The notes under the pieces: model-generated | What the model was told of the DNA's origin: nothing | The model's input: only the letters and a program-made list of their open reading frames with translations | The model's database searches: none | Assembly (NCBI GenBank): GCA_903867185.1 | Contig: CAIPQK010000140.1 | Location: forward strand, 1 to 33,105 | Direction: 5' to 3' | DNA length: 33,105 nt | Source of the DNA: an uncultured Candidatus Nemicrothrix sp. | Lineage (GTDB): Bacteria > Actinomycetota > Acidimicrobiia > Acidimicrobiales > Acidimicrobilacustridaceae | Made by a program: the position numbers and the translations under genes | Shown here: one piece after another, positions 16,529-23,340 of the stretch | How positions within the stretch are numbered: position 1 is the first letter of the stretch | Layout: each line of letters begins with the position of its first letter

Positions 16529-17200
16529 GTGCACGTCGTCGTTGTTGGATGCGGCCGAGTTGGGTCTGGTCTTGCCGCCACATTGGTTGAGCAAGGTCAC
16601 ACGGTTTCGGTGATCGATCGAAAGGCAACGGCGTTCCGCCGACTGCCCGAGAATTTCAGCGGAGACACCATCGTTGGTGTTGGTTTCGATCGCACACGTC
16701 TTCGTGCTGCTGGTATCGAACGAGCCGATGCGCTTGCCGCTGTAACGAACGGCGACAACTCCAACATCCTCATCGCCCGCACTGCGCGTGAGTTCTTCCA
16801 CGTCGATCGCGTTGTCGCTCGCATTTACGATCAGCGCCGCGCCGCAATTTACGAACGTCTTGGTATCTCAACGGTTGCCACTGTGCAGTGGGCGATCGAA
16901 CGAGTACTTCGTCGCATCCAGCCCGACACTGACGGGGTCGAGTGGGTTGACCCCAGCGCTCGAGTCTGTCTTGTAGAACGCGTCGTTCCCATTTCTTGGG
17001 CGGGTCGTCCGCTCGTTGATCTTGAAGCCGAAGGTCGCTCGCGTGTTGTGGCCCTCACCCGGCTGGGTGTTGCGCAACTCATCAGTCCTGCGCTTCTCGC
17101 TCAAGAGGGCGACATCGTCTGGGTTGCCGTTGATGGAGATCACATTGGGGAGTTCGATCGACATCTTGCGTCGGCACCGAGTCAAGGAGGACATCACTGA
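16529..17200 (+). CDS. TrkA-type potassium transport regulatory protein (CeoB-like)
   Basis: A 223-residue RCK protein. The N-terminal NAD-binding Rossmann domain opens immediately with VVVVGCGRVGSGLA. Residues VSVIDRK end the second strand, and VTNGDNSNILIARTAR matches TrkA-N. The C-terminal domain (about 140-215) resembles TrkA-C, which senses ligand. Such proteins gate Trk/Ktr potassium channels from the cytoplasmic side. It pairs with the next gene through a one-base TGATG overlap, like the ceoB-ceoC pair of mycobacteria. The channel subunit is not in the window. GTG 16529 is chosen for its ribosome binding site and because the Rossmann strand starts at residue 2. Confidence 0.88.
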   Translation: MHVVVVGCGRVGSGLAATLVEQGHTVSVIDRKATAFRRLPENFSGDTIVGVGFDRTRLRAAGIERADALAAVTNGDNSNILIARTAREFFHVDRVVARIYDQRRAAIYERLGISTVATVQWAIERVLRRIQPDTDGVEWVDPSARVCLVERVVPISWAGRPLVDLEAEGRSRVVALTRLGVAQLISPALLAQEGDIVWVAVDGDHIGEFDRHLASAPSQGGHH

Positions 17201-17868
17201 TGCGCGTTGTCATTGCAGGTGGCGGAAACGTGGGCACGTACATTGCCACCGAACTCCAACAGGCCGGCCACGAAGTTCTCATTGTCGAGGTCGATCCCGC
17301 TCGTGTTGCACAGGCTCAGGCCGATGGCGAACCGGCAGGCGTGAAGTGGCTTGTCGTTGACGGTTGTGAGGTTTCTGAATTCGCAAAGGCCGAACCTGAT
17401 CGCGCCGATGTTGTTGTTGCTGTGACTGGCGACGATGAAGACAACCTCGTGATCTCGCTTCTTGCGAAGCAGGAATTCAGCGTGCCGCGTGTTGTAGCTC
17501 GCGTAAATAACCCAGCAAATGAGTGGATGTTCAACGCGAGTTGGGGTGTCGACGTTTCAGTCTCAACCCCACACATGCTCACTGCACTTGTCGAAGAGGC
17601 AGTCACCGTTGGTTCGCTCATTCGCATCATGAGCTTCGAGAACGATTCGGCGCGGCTTTCAGAGATTCGACTCGCTGATAGTTCACCGGCAAATGGCGTA
17701 ACGATCGACAATCTCGGTCTGCCGCGCGAAGCCACAATCGTGGCCATTGTTCGTGACAGCAAGGTCGTCTTCCCTCATGGCCATGTCACGCTGGGTGCGG
17801 GCGACGAGGTCATGGTTCTGGCGATGGCGGAATGTGAAGACGCAGTTCGCAAGGTTCTCGTCGGCTAA
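17200..17868 (+). CDS. TrkA-type potassium transport regulatory protein (CeoC-like)
   Basis: A 222-residue RCK protein, the second half of a CeoB/CeoC-type pair. The N-terminal NAD-binding fold has VVIAGGGNVGTYIA and ends its second strand in LIVEVDPAR. VTGDDEDNLVISLLAKQEF is the typical TrkA-N continuation. A TrkA-C domain follows (about 135-220) with ADSSPANGVTIDNLGLP and GAGDEVMVLAM. Its ATG overlaps the stop of the preceding gene by one base, so the two subunits are probably made in fixed ratio and assemble together. A hairpin follows 11 bases after the stop. It is a soluble protein expected at the inner face of a potassium channel. Confidence 0.9.
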   Translation: MRVVIAGGGNVGTYIATELQQAGHEVLIVEVDPARVAQAQADGEPAGVKWLVVDGCEVSEFAKAEPDRADVVVAVTGDDEDNLVISLLAKQEFSVPRVVARVNNPANEWMFNASWGVDVSVSTPHMLTALVEEAVTVGSLIRIMSFENDSARLSEIRLADSSPANGVTIDNLGLPREATIVAIVRDSKVVFPHGHVTLGAGDEVMVLAMAECEDAVRKVLVG

Positions 17869-17879
17869 ATCGGTGTGGT

Positions 17880-17925
17880 GCATGGTCAGTTCGTCCTGAC
17901 CATGCGACTGCCGCCTTTTGCGGCA
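17880..17925 (+). terminator. Tandem hairpins after the TrkA-type pair
   Basis: GCATGGTCAG (17880-17889) pairs with CTGACCATGC (17896-17905), a perfect 10-bp stem with a 6-nt loop. TGCCGC (17909-17914) then pairs with GCGGCA (17920-17925) around CTTTT. Neither has a long T-run. They probably mark the end of the potassium operon before the riboswitch leader. Confidence 0.5.
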
Positions 17926-17936
17926 ATACTGTTGAT

Positions 17937-18063
17937 CCAGTGAGGGGAGTATCCCATCACAGCGGTGTCGTCATCACGGCGCAAAGGCTCTCGGGCCCGA
18001 GCTCCCGGTGCCGCTGGTTCGTCTGAGTCCGAAACGGCTCAGGTGAGCGGGAGAGACCTCCGG
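17937..18063 (+). ncRNA. yybP-ykoY family manganese riboswitch (aptamer)
   Basis: The conserved core GGGGAGTA (17944-17951) and the closing GAGACC (18053-18058) of the yybP-ykoY family are both present. P1 is formed by GAGG (17942-17945) with CCTC (18057-18060). P2 is formed by TCCC (17952-17955) with GGGA (18049-18052) and TCAC (17957-17960) with GTGA (18043-18046). One arm is CAGCGG (17960-17965) with CCGCTG (18011-18016). Another is CTGAG-T-CCG (18023-18031) closed by AAA-less GAAA-type loop with CGG-CTCAG (18035-18042). This class is known to bind Mn2+ and to control Mn exporters, including P-type ATPases such as YoaB of Lactococcus lactis. Here it precedes a P-type ATPase. Confidence 0.82.
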
Positions 18064-18112
18064 TCGGTGAACCATTCTCGGTTCCCCAATCGTCCATGTG
18101 ACATGACCGGAG
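18058..18112 (+). promoter_or_regulatory. Riboswitch expression platform sequestering the ATPase ribosome binding site
   Basis: CTCCGGTC (18058-18065) is perfectly complementary to GACCGGAG (18105-18112), which contains the ribosome binding site GGAG of the ATPase. A small hairpin GAACC/GGTTC (18069-18073 with 18080-18084) lies in the enclosed loop. The 5' bases of this helix (18058-18060) are also the 3' strand of P1, so the two pairings exclude each other. The inference is that Mn2+ binding stabilises P1, frees the ribosome binding site and turns translation on. Confidence 0.72.
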
Positions 18113-18119
18113 TTTCTTG

Positions 18120-20903
18120 ATGACCCTCGAATCGATGCAACCGCAGCCCAGCGACTGGAGCGCTCTTTCAAGCGATCAGGTTGCTGCGCGGCTTGCAGTT
18201 GATTGTGGAGTTGGGTTGTCCGCCGCAGCCGTGGCCGAGCGACAGGGTTTGGTTGGTTTGAACCGTTTGGCCGAACCGCCTAGGCGTTCGAGGTTGCGGT
18301 TGTTTCTCGATCAGTTCCGCACGGGGATCGTCTACGTGCTCGCGGGTGCAGGTCTGATCGCCGGAGTACTCGGCGACATTAAGGATCTCATCATCATCTT
18401 TGTTGTGCTTTTCGTGAATGCCATTCTTGGCTACGCACAAGAAGCGAAGGCATCGAACGCATTAGCCGCTTTAGAAAAAATGCTCATCACTCGCGTGCGG
18501 GTGCGCCGGAATGGAATCACCGACGAAGTCGCGATGGACCAGCTCGTTCCTGGCGACCTCGTTCTTCTTGAAGCCGGCGATCGAGTCCCAGCCGATGGTC
18601 GCCTGATGTTGGCGGCAAACCTTTCGGTTGACGAATCTTCGCTGACCGGCGAATCGGTGCCGGTCGAAAAGCGCGCTGATGCAGTGACGGCCCTTGACGG
18701 ACCGATTGGCGATCGCATCGGCATGGTGTTCATGAATACCACCGTCAGTCGTGGTCGCGCCGAGGTCCTGGTCACGAGCACGGGCATGACCACCGAGATG
18801 GGCAAGGTTGCCGAGATGTTGGTGTCGGCGAAGCCTTCTAAAACGCCACTCGAACGACAACTCGATGTGCTCAGCAAAACTCTTGCCGTCATAGCGGGCG
18901 TGGCGGCCACTGTGGTGTTCATCGTGCAACTCATGGTGGGCGAGACGTTCACTACAGCGATTCTCGGAGCCGTTGCGCTTGCTGTTGCTGCAATTCCCGA
19001 AGGACTCCCTGCAGTTGTCACCGTGACTCTCGCGATCGGCATCTCGAAGATGGCGAAGCAAAACGCCATCGTGAAGCGGTTGCACTCGGTGGAAACCCTT
19101 GGGTCAACTTCGGTGATTTGTTCCGACAAGACCGGAACGCTCACTCTGAATCAGATGACGGCGCACGAAGCGGTTCATGGTGGCCATGTGTGGTTGGTGA
19201 GCGGGGGCGGCTACGGCGTTGCCGGATCCATAACTTCGGCTGGCGGTCACGTTGTTAGCGCCGATGTCGCCGCCGTGGCTCTGCTTCCGGCAGTGTTGTG
19301 TTCCGACGCGGTGCTTGTCTCCAACGCCGAAGAGGGGCCTGCCATTATCGGCGACCCGACCGAAGCAGCCCTTGTTGTGCTTGGTGCGAAGGCGGGGCTC
19401 GACGCGGTGGTGGAACGCGCTCGTCGGCCTCGGCTCGGAGAAGTGCCGTTTGATTCGGCGACGAAGTACATGGCGACCTTTCATCGGCTCGATCCAGAAG
19501 ACCCGCAGAGCGATGTCCTGCTTTGCGTCAAAGGTGCGCCCGATGTCGTACTTGGTTTGTCGTCAACATTTGCCGGGCAGGACGGGACCGAACTGCCGCT
19601 GAGTGAGTCTGAGCGGGGCTTCCGTGGCGCCGAAAACGATCGTCTGGCATCGCAAGGGATGCGAGTGTTGGCAGTGGCGACGCGTCGCCTCTCGGCTGCA
19701 GAGGTCGTCGATGCCGAGGGCGTCGTTGTTCATCCTGATACGTGGGTGAACGAACTTCGCCTCGAACTTCTTGTTGGGATTGTCGACCCCGCACGAACCG
19801 AAGTTCGCGATGCGATTGCGCTGTGTCACCGCGCCGGGATCGACGTGAAGATGATCACCGGCGATCATGCTGTCACGGCCGGCGCAATTGCGGCCCAACT
19901 TGGCATTCAGGGCGAAGTCGTGACCGGCGATGACCTCGATGCAATGTCCGACGAAGAACTCGCTGCACGCATTGGCAGTATCGCCGTATGCGCTCGCGTG
20001 TCACCGGAGCACAAAGTTCGAGTTGTCGAAGCACTCCGTTCGAACGGCGAAATTGTTGCCATGACTGGCGACGGCGTGAACGATGCCGCAGCCCTCCGTC
20101 GTGCCGATATCGGCGTGGCCATGGGGATCACTGGCACCGAAGTCACCAAAGAAGCCGGTGACATGGTTCTGGCCGATGACAACTTCGCGACCATTGTCGA
20201 CGCCGTTCGCGGTGGTCGCGCTGTCTACGACAATATTTTGAAGTTCGTTCGCTTTCAGGTTGCTACTGCCATTGGTGCAATCTCGACGATTCTGGGCGCA
20301 TCGATTCTTGGTCAGCACGTACCGTTCACCCCGTTGCAGGTGTTGTGGGTAAACCTGATTGCCGATGGACCAACGGCGATCTCGCTCGGCGTCGATGCTC
20401 CGGCTCCGGGGTTAATGCACAGAACCCCCGTGCCTTCAGATTCGCCAATCTTGAGTCGCAAGCGAATAACGCAGGTGGCACTGCAGGGCATTGTCACGGC
20501 GATCGGCGTCTTGGCCGTGTATGTCTATGCGATTCAGAATTACCAGCCCGGATTAGCTGACGGGCAGGCTCCGGTCCTCGCCATGACGATGGCATTTACC
20601 GCATTCGTTTTTGCACAACTCGTCAATGTCTTTAACGCTCGATCCGAAACGGCCACGGTGTTTTCGAAGTACACCTTCTCGAACTGGAAACTTTGGGCAT
20701 CAGTGGTCTTCGTTTTCGTCATGCAGATTCTCCTAACGGTTGTCGAGCCGCTGCGAAATCTCTTCGACGTCTCCTCGCTGACTGCAGCGCAATGGGGCGT
20801 TTGTTCGCTTCCGTCGCTCGCGCTTCTGGTAGCGGTTGAATCATGGAAGTTCAATGCACGTCGTCGGGCGCCGAGCGGGCCGAATTTGAGCGACGACGAA
20901 TGA
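18120..20903 (+). CDS. P-type cation ATPase (P2 type), probable Mn2+ exporter
   Basis: A 927-residue P2-type ATPase with a cation ATPase N-terminal domain (about 10-75). The dephosphorylation motif TGES is at 176-179, helix 4 has P293-E-G-L-P297, the phosphorylated aspartate is D336 in DKTGTLT, and the hinge GDGVND is at 650-655. The C-terminal half has six further helices. Helix 6 has NLIADGPTAISLG, keeping the Asn and Asp of calcium site II. Helix 5 (RFQVATAIGAIS) lacks the Asn and Glu of SERCA site I, as in yeast PMR1, which moves Ca2+ and Mn2+. The manganese riboswitch upstream argues for Mn2+ efflux. ATG 18120 is chosen for its GGAG site; a TTG directly before it is less likely. The stop overlaps the next gene. 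Confidence 0.92.
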   Translation: MTLESMQPQPSDWSALSSDQVAARLAVDCGVGLSAAAVAERQGLVGLNRLAEPPRRSRLRLFLDQFRTGIVYVLAGAGLIAGVLGDIKDLIIIFVVLFVNAILGYAQEAKASNALAALEKMLITRVRVRRNGITDEVAMDQLVPGDLVLLEAGDRVPADGRLMLAANLSVDESSLTGESVPVEKRADAVTALDGPIGDRIGMVFMNTTVSRGRAEVLVTSTGMTTEMGKVAEMLVSAKPSKTPLERQLDVLSKTLAVIAGVAATVVFIVQLMVGETFTTAILGAVALAVAAIPEGLPAVVTVTLAIGISKMAKQNAIVKRLHSVETLGSTSVICSDKTGTLTLNQMTAHEAVHGGHVWLVSGGGYGVAGSITSAGGHVVSADVAAVALLPAVLCSDAVLVSNAEEGPAIIGDPTEAALVVLGAKAGLDAVVERARRPRLGEVPFDSATKYMATFHRLDPEDPQSDVLLCVKGAPDVVLGLSSTFAGQDGTELPLSESERGFRGAENDRLASQGMRVLAVATRRLSAAEVVDAEGVVVHPDTWVNELRLELLVGIVDPARTEVRDAIALCHRAGIDVKMITGDHAVTAGAIAAQLGIQGEVVTGDDLDAMSDEELAARIGSIAVCARVSPEHKVRVVEALRSNGEIVAMTGDGVNDAAALRRADIGVAMGITGTEVTKEAGDMVLADDNFATIVDAVRGGRAVYDNILKFVRFQVATAIGAISTILGASILGQHVPFTPLQVLWVNLIADGPTAISLGVDAPAPGLMHRTPVPSDSPILSRKRITQVALQGIVTAIGVLAVYVYAIQNYQPGLADGQAPVLAMTMAFTAFVFAQLVNVFNARSETATVFSKYTFSNWKLWASVVFVFVMQILLTVVEPLRNLFDVSSLTAAQWGVCSLPSLALLVAVESWKFNARRRAPSGPNLSDDE

Positions 20904-21295
20904 CCAATCCGCCGCATAACGGCCCCCGAGAACGGTTTGAGCAGTTCGAAGCTGCCGCGATTGAGGCCGAGTTTGAAACCGGTCGCCACGAAGAGTCAGT
21001 CGCCGAAGCGAAGCGGCACATTCTTATTCGTATCGGACGTATGACTCTCGGTGTTGTTGTTCTTTTAGCTGGGCTTCTGATGCTTCCGTTGCCAGGACCA
21101 GGCCTTGTCACGATTGCTGCAGGCCTCGCGCTTTTGGCTTCCGACGTTCCCTACGCGCGCAAACTTCTTGAGCGTGTGCGTAAACGTCTTCCTTCCGATA
21201 CGGAAGGAAACGTGTCACGGCCAGTAGTCATCGGCGGCCTCGTGATCAGTGTGATCACGGTCAGTTTCAGTTTGTGGTGGACGTTTTTCCGCTAA
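20900..21295 (+). CDS. PGPGW-family small membrane protein
   Basis: A 131-residue protein with an acidic, probably helical N-terminus (about 10-38), then hydrophobic segments at about 41-62, 68-82 and 109-129. The motif LPLPGPGLVTIAAGLALLA (near 62-80) is the hallmark of the PGPGW family of putative membrane proteins, whose function is unknown. It begins with an ATGA overlap on the ATPase stop, so it is translationally coupled and presumably falls under the manganese riboswitch. A longer in-frame start at 20843 inside the ATPase gene is less likely. A role as an accessory to the transporter is only a guess from this coupling. Confidence 0.8.
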   Translation: MTNPPHNGPRERFEQFEAAAIEAEFETGRHEESVAEAKRHILIRIGRMTLGVVVLLAGLLMLPLPGPGLVTIAAGLALLASDVPYARKLLERVRKRLPSDTEGNVSRPVVIGGLVISVITVSFSLWWTFFR

Positions 21296-21313
21296 CGAAC
21301 GCGCAAGAATGGT

Positions 21314-22042
21314 TCAGGGAACGATGCTGGCCCACGCGTCGAGGAGTAGATCGTCGCCCGCGGTGTCGAGCCCGTTGGCGAGGATCGGACCGCGGTTCCA
21401 TGCCCATGCATACAAACCCGATGCTGGTCCGCGCACGGCCAGGTCGCCCTTGGCGTGCTCGCGAATCGTTGTGGGTTGTCCATTGACGAATGTCGTGAGC
21501 CATTCGCCCGGTGCGTCGGTGCAGTGAAGGTGAAAGCTCGATGAGAGTTCGGGATTCTTAACCGCCGACAAAATCGGCATAAGCACAGTGAGTAATTCAT
21601 CGATTCCGTCGACGGCCGAGGTGTCGTCAAACGCGTCGATTACTACACCAGCGGCATTCTGGGCGTCCCAGCGGTGGATTTCGATTTCGTGAGCCATGCG
21701 TCGCATCCAAAACGAGTTGACGAAGTTCTCGCCGCTGAAATTCCAAGACGGTCCGTCGGGATCGCACGCGGCGAGCGTCTCGCAAATGTTGGCAAGGATC
21801 TCGTCGAAGGCGTCGAAAAGCGCTTCATCGCGCGGGAGGCTTCCAAAGCGATCATCGGCAGGCGCGCTGAGCAGGCCATCGGCGACGCAGACCGTGGTGC
21901 GCTGCAGCACTTTGCCTGTGTGGCCCAAAAGTCGCCCGATGGTCCAGCCGGGGCAATGCTCCACTGGAGCATCGAGTCCGGCTTGTCGACCAGCGGCGGA
22001 CAGTCGAGAGCCTTCGGTGCGGAGAGTGGCGATGTGATCCAT
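21314..22042 (-). CDS. Maleylpyruvate isomerase family (mycothiol-dependent, DinB-like) protein
   Basis: A 242-residue protein of the TIGR03083 / MDMPI family, a DinB-like four-helix bundle common in Actinobacteria. The opening HCPGWTIGRLLGHTGKV (near 29-45) and AHEIEIHRWDA (117-127) supply the expected metal ligands, H41, E119 and H123, with the same E-x3-H spacing as the zinc site of the corynebacterial mycothiol-dependent isomerase. The C-terminal half (about 150-240) matches the second MDMPI domain. The reaction is not known; many members are annotated as isomerases without proof. It is convergent with the PGPGW gene (18 bases apart) and divergent from the DUF2071 gene. Confidence 0.85.
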   Translation of the reverse strand: MDHIATLRTEGSRLSAAGRQAGLDAPVEHCPGWTIGRLLGHTGKVLQRTTVCVADGLLSAPADDRFGSLPRDEALFDAFDEILANICETLAACDPDGPSWNFSGENFVNSFWMRRMAHEIEIHRWDAQNAAGVVIDAFDDTSAVDGIDELLTVLMPILSAVKNPELSSSFHLHCTDAPGEWLTTFVNGQPTTIREHAKGDLAVRGPASGLYAWAWNRGPILANGLDTAGDDLLLDAWASIVP

Positions 22043-22119
22043 TGCGTTGTTCTACACGGTGTGGGGTCATCGGCCCCTTCTTCTCCTAGCCGGGCCGTAG
22101 CGAATCTTGCCGATACCGG

Positions 22120-22132
22120 TACCGTCACAGTT
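22120..22132 (+). promoter_or_regulatory. Predicted leaderless -10 box of the DUF2071 gene
   Basis: TACCGT (22120-22125) is 7 nt before the ATG at 22133, with no Shine-Dalgarno and no clear -35 element. Confidence 0.3.
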
Positions 22133-23269
22133 ATGACCACCGCGGGCGAACCCACGAGCGAGCACCCTCGCAGCCAGTTGTGCCCACACGCCATTAAGCG
22201 GCCAGTAATGACACAGGTGTGGCGCGATGTCACGTTTGCTCATTGGTCGGTTCCCACCGAGGTAGTCGAAGCGCTACTTCCCCCCGGGCTCAGGGTCGAT
22301 ACGCACAACGGACAAGCGTGGGTTTCTCTGGTTGGTTTTGAAATGGATGCGTTACGACTTCGTGGGCTCCCAGCGATTCCGACAACACATCAGTTCCTCG
22401 AATTCAACGTGCGCACTTACGTGATTGGTCCCGAAGGACCTGGTGTGTGGTTTTGCTCGCTTGATGTCGCCCACTGGCTTCCGGCGATTGTCGCGCGAAC
22501 GGGTTTTGCGCTTCCCTATGACAAAGGTGACGTCAAAGTAAGTCACGAACGATCGCGCATCGTTTGGACGGTCGATCGAATTTGGCCGGAGCGAGCGCAG
22601 GGGAGCCTTGCTGTCTCTGTTGATGATGCCGACGTTGCTCCGATCGTCGACGATGCGCTTGCAACATTTCTGACATCTCGGTGGCGGTTCTATGCAAAGA
22701 CACGTGGCGGACGTTTAGTCACTGCCCCCGTTGAGCACGAACCATGGCCGCTTACGTCGGTTCGATTCATCGGTGCTGATACCGGACTCGCTTCAAGCGC
22801 CGGATTCGCCCTCGACGGCGATCCGATTGTTCATCACTCATCTGCCGTCCACGTTCGTGTCGGACTTCCGAAGCTGCTTCCTCGACAACGCCTTCGGGAA
22901 GATCTCACCGTGTGGTTCGACGATGACTGCGGTGTGTGTTCGATGTCAGTGCGTTGGTTGCTCGGCCGAACCGATGCATCAGTGACCTACCGGCCGAATC
23001 GTGAACTCGATGACCAAGACCTCCTCGCTACCTCGGCCGACGCCATCGTCGTGACGTCCGACGCACGATCGTGGACGGCCGTTGACGCTGTGGCCGCCGT
23101 CCTCGACCGCGCCGGCTGGTGGGGGCGAGCAATGGCATTTGGGCTACGCCTCCCAGGCGTGCATGCCTTGGCTGGCCTGGTGTACCGCTGGGTCGCGGGG
23201 CACCGGGGGCAGATTTCCGCTCGGCTGGGTTTGGCAACGGGTTGCGAGCTCCCCAGAAGTACCTCTTGA
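22133..23269 (+). CDS. DUF2071 protein fused to a DUF393 (DCC) thiol-oxidoreductase domain
   Basis: A 378-residue two-domain protein. Residues about 25-245 are a DUF2071 / YqjF domain (opening MTQVWRDVTFAHWSVP, with LLPPGLRVD and FLEFNVRTYV), related in fold to acetoacetate decarboxylase. Residues about 257-375 are a DUF393 / DCC domain: VWFDDDCGVCSMSVRWLL carries C266-x-x-C269 in place of the usual DGDCPxC, followed by the helical C-terminus. Both domains are usually separate proteins, and the function of either is unclear. I chose ATG 22133; ATG 22208 is possible and would remove a non-conserved N-terminus. The frame is open for another 459 bases upstream, antisense to the neighbour, which I treat as chance. 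Confidence 0.8.
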   Translation: MTTAGEPTSEHPRSQLCPHAIKRPVMTQVWRDVTFAHWSVPTEVVEALLPPGLRVDTHNGQAWVSLVGFEMDALRLRGLPAIPTTHQFLEFNVRTYVIGPEGPGVWFCSLDVAHWLPAIVARTGFALPYDKGDVKVSHERSRIVWTVDRIWPERAQGSLAVSVDDADVAPIVDDALATFLTSRWRFYAKTRGGRLVTAPVEHEPWPLTSVRFIGADTGLASSAGFALDGDPIVHHSSAVHVRVGLPKLLPRQRLREDLTVWFDDDCGVCSMSVRWLLGRTDASVTYRPNRELDDQDLLATSADAIVVTSDARSWTAVDAVAAVLDRAGWWGRAMAFGLRLPGVHALAGLVYRWVAGHRGQISARLGLATGCELPRSTS

Positions 23270-23295
23270 CAAAGTAACTTTTAGCAAAGCAATAT
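23266..23295 (+). promoter_or_regulatory. Promoter with embedded inverted repeat before the amidohydrolase-MarR genes
   Basis: A consensus -35 TTGACA (23266-23271) is followed 18 nt later by CAATAT (23290-23295). It overlaps a dyad TTGnnAAA-N6-TTTnnCAA (23266-23287) with an inner AAAGTAACTTT near-palindrome (23271-23281). The size and placement suit a dimeric repressor, such as the MarR protein encoded two genes on. The element overlaps the stop of the upstream gene. Confidence 0.5.
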
Positions 23296-23340
23296 GTCGA
23301 GGTCCGCACCCCGCCCACAAGGGCTCGCAGGAGGAACACC

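Noticed and set aside
15882-16628. 248-residue open frame on the minus strand overlapping zwf and the start of the TrkA-type gene
   Set aside because: It lies in another frame of zwf, is rich in Arg, Pro and Ser as shadow frames are, and matches no family, while zwf has full motif support.
21674-22132. Upstream extension of the DUF2071 frame by 153 codons
   Set aside because: It runs antisense to the maleylpyruvate isomerase-like gene and has no domain similarity. The DUF2071 domain begins after the chosen ATG.
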